Below are positions 63,032 through 64,000 of a DNA stretch of 64,000 nucleotides, in pieces (within the stretch, counting starts at the first letter, position 1; each line of letters begins with the position of its first letter). The position numbers were made by a program, and so were the translations under genes. The notes under the pieces are model-generated. The model had not been told where the DNA came from and did not search any database. It saw nothing but the letters and a program-made list of their open reading frames with translations. Origin of the DNA: Burkholderia cepacia (GTDB taxonomy: Bacteria; Pseudomonadota; Gammaproteobacteria; Burkholderiales; Burkholderiaceae); assembly GCF_029962485.1 (NCBI RefSeq), contig NZ_CP073638.1:2728001-2792000 (forward strand). The letters run 5' to 3'.

Positions 63032-63643
63032 TCACACGCGCTGCAGATGCGCGTCGACGAGCGGGGCGAGCGCTTGCGCATGCACGGCCGCGAGATCGTG
63101 CCGGCCACCCGGCACGACATGCAGCTGCGCATCGGGCAGCTGTTCGAGCAGGCGTCGGCCGGCCGCGACGGGGCTGATCGGATCGTCGTCGCCCCACAGC
63201 AGCAGCGTCGGCTGTGCAACGCGGCCGATTTCTTGCGCGAGGTCCGCGCGGAACGTCAGGAACCAGTCGGGCAACTGCGGGTTTGCCTCGGCGAAACCGG
63301 CCCGCCAGTCCTGCGCACCGAGCCCTGCCATGTCGAGCCCGCCGGACGTGACCGTCAGCACGAGGTGCGTGACGAGCCCCGGCTTGTCGAGCGCCGCGCG
63401 CATCGCGATCACGCCGCCCATCGATTGGGCGATCACGGCGGTCGGCCGGTCGATCTGCTCGAGGACATCGCGCACGAGGCTGTCGAAATCGTCGACGGCC
63501 GGATTGCGCGGCGTGTCGCCGAAGCCCGGATAGGCGACGATCCGCCGCTCGGCCGGATGCGTCAGCAGGCCGGCCAGCGGCTGCCAGAAAGCAGTGCTGC
63601 CCGATGCACCGGGCAGGAAGAGCAGTTGCGACGGAACGGGCAT
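63032..63643 (-). CDS. small alpha/beta-hydrolase
   Basis: 203 aa. Oxyanion motif LFLPGASGSTAFW near the N-terminus, nucleophile Ser in IAQSMGGVIAM at about 94, acid Asp in LWGDDDPISP and base His in VPGGRHDLA, so the catalytic triad is complete. It is shorter than most family members because the lid is reduced. Substrate unknown. The longer in-frame start at 63847 overlaps the neighbouring metallophosphoesterase and is rejected. Confidence 0.85.
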   Translation of the reverse strand: MPVPSQLLFLPGASGSTAFWQPLAGLLTHPAERRIVAYPGFGDTPRNPAVDDFDSLVRDVLEQIDRPTAVIAQSMGGVIAMRAALDKPGLVTHLVLTVTSGGLDMAGLGAQDWRAGFAEANPQLPDWFLTFRADLAQEIGRVAQPTLLLWGDDDPISPVAAGRRLLEQLPDAQLHVVPGGRHDLAAVHAQALAPLVDAHLQRV

Positions 63644-63698
63644 GGCGCTCGATTTTCCTTCGAAAGAAGCGAAGCGGGGTGATCGGGCGGCGCGCGTG

Positions 63699-64000
63699 TC
63701 AGCAGCGGCCGGTGCGCAGCGCGACGGTCCAGTCGTCGCGCCCGCGCGAGGCCGCGGTGACGGCGGCCGTGTGCCAGTCGTATTCGACCGCATGGAATTC
63801 GACGTTCCAGCCGGCCGCCGTGCGCGACACCATCGCGTAGCGCGCATGCGGCGAGCCTGTCTCGACGCGGTGCGGATGCGGCAGGTCGTCCTCGTATGCC
63901 TGCAGCCCGACGCTGCCCGGATTGACGATCAGCCGGCCGTCGTCGAGCTTCGCGGTGCGCGGCACGTGCGTGTGGCCGCACAGGATCAGCGAGGCTGTTT
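63699..64000 (-). CDS. metallophosphoesterase, C-terminal part (5' end outside window)
   Basis: About 100 C-terminal residues of a YfcE/MJ0936-type calcineurin-like phosphoesterase. The visible motifs LILCGHTHVPRTAK and LIVNPGSVG are the GHTH metal-binding motif and the following NPGSVG of the family. The rest lies beyond position 64000. Confidence 0.88.
   Translation of the reverse strand, partial: TASLILCGHTHVPRTAKLDDGRLIVNPGSVGLQAYEDDLPHPHRVETGSPHARYAMVSRTAAGWNVEFHAVEYDWHTAAVTAASRGRDDWTVALRTGRC

Noticed and set aside
1..64000. Prophage, integrase-tRNA island or rRNA/tRNA genes
   Set aside because: No integrase, phage structural gene, tRNA cloverleaf or rRNA sequence was recognised; the island edges are a terminator on the left and simple GC change on the right.

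Overview
The window is high-GC proteobacterial DNA with dense genes and very strong third-position GC. The gene families (four-gene polyamine/guanidine module, Burkholderia-type porin, MocR/PaiB pair, AmaB-type lysine catabolism, NadE of about 282 aa) suggest a Burkholderia of the cepacia-complex kind, probably a secondary replicon because nearly everything is catabolic, transport or accessory. The species call is inference from gene content, not from a search.

Layout. 1-2.1 kb: guanidino-compound module (MHS-family transporter and agmatinase/guanidinobutyrase, reverse) with a divergent LysR regulator and a clean palindromic operator candidate. 3-4.3 kb: divergent Lrp/AsnC regulator and LysE-type exporter. 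4.5-7.9 kb: an S53 sedolisin and an S10 serine carboxypeptidase in tandem. 8-13.2 kb: nadE, a DMT exporter, a small unknown protein, a DeoR regulator and a two-HKD phospholipase-D-like protein. 13.2-19.2 kb: TetR regulator, DadA-like FAD oxidoreductase, LysP-like permease and divergent amaB, read together as a lysine/pipecolate catabolic cluster, closed by a strong rho-independent terminator.

19.3-31.3 kb: AT-richer accessory island with a type I secretion locus. A 1 kb tandem duplication carries a four-helix membrane protein and the start of the RTX gene; the first copy is broken by an in-frame TAG and by an IS3-family remnant. The second copy leads into an RTX protein split into two reading frames (278 aa plus 1229 aa) at a G6 run. 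The RTX polypeptide combines a glycine-zipper membrane segment, EF-hand-like loops, a long RTX array with a 104-residue super-repeat and an embedded papain-like peptidase domain. It is followed by HlyB-, HlyD- and TolC-type genes in one overlapping operon. This is the best candidate here for an undescribed system.

31.4-33.8 kb: large MscS-type channel. 34.3-43.8 kb: an Rhs polymorphic toxin locus. A full-length Rhs protein (1553 aa) ends in a WHH-type nuclease and overlaps its putative immunity gene. Two displaced Rhs C-terminal cassettes follow, one with a colicin E3-like ribonuclease domain and one with an AHH nuclease, each with a putative immunity gene; then two orphan immunity-like genes. 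GC falls sharply in the toxin tips and immunity genes.

44-53 kb: MFS transporter, L,D-transpeptidase-like protein, then a purine nucleoside salvage module (porin plus Tat-exported nucleoside hydrolase; LysR regulator divergent from an AzgA-type permease and adenosine deaminase), and an NTF2/SnoaL-fold protein. 53.7-64 kb: an exported protein of unknown function, a class A penicillin-binding protein, a MocR regulator divergent from a PaiB-like FMN protein, a TlpA-like thioredoxin, an OmpR-type two-component pair, an alpha/beta hydrolase and the end of a metallophosphoesterase cut by the window edge. No rRNA, tRNA or CRISPR array was recognised.
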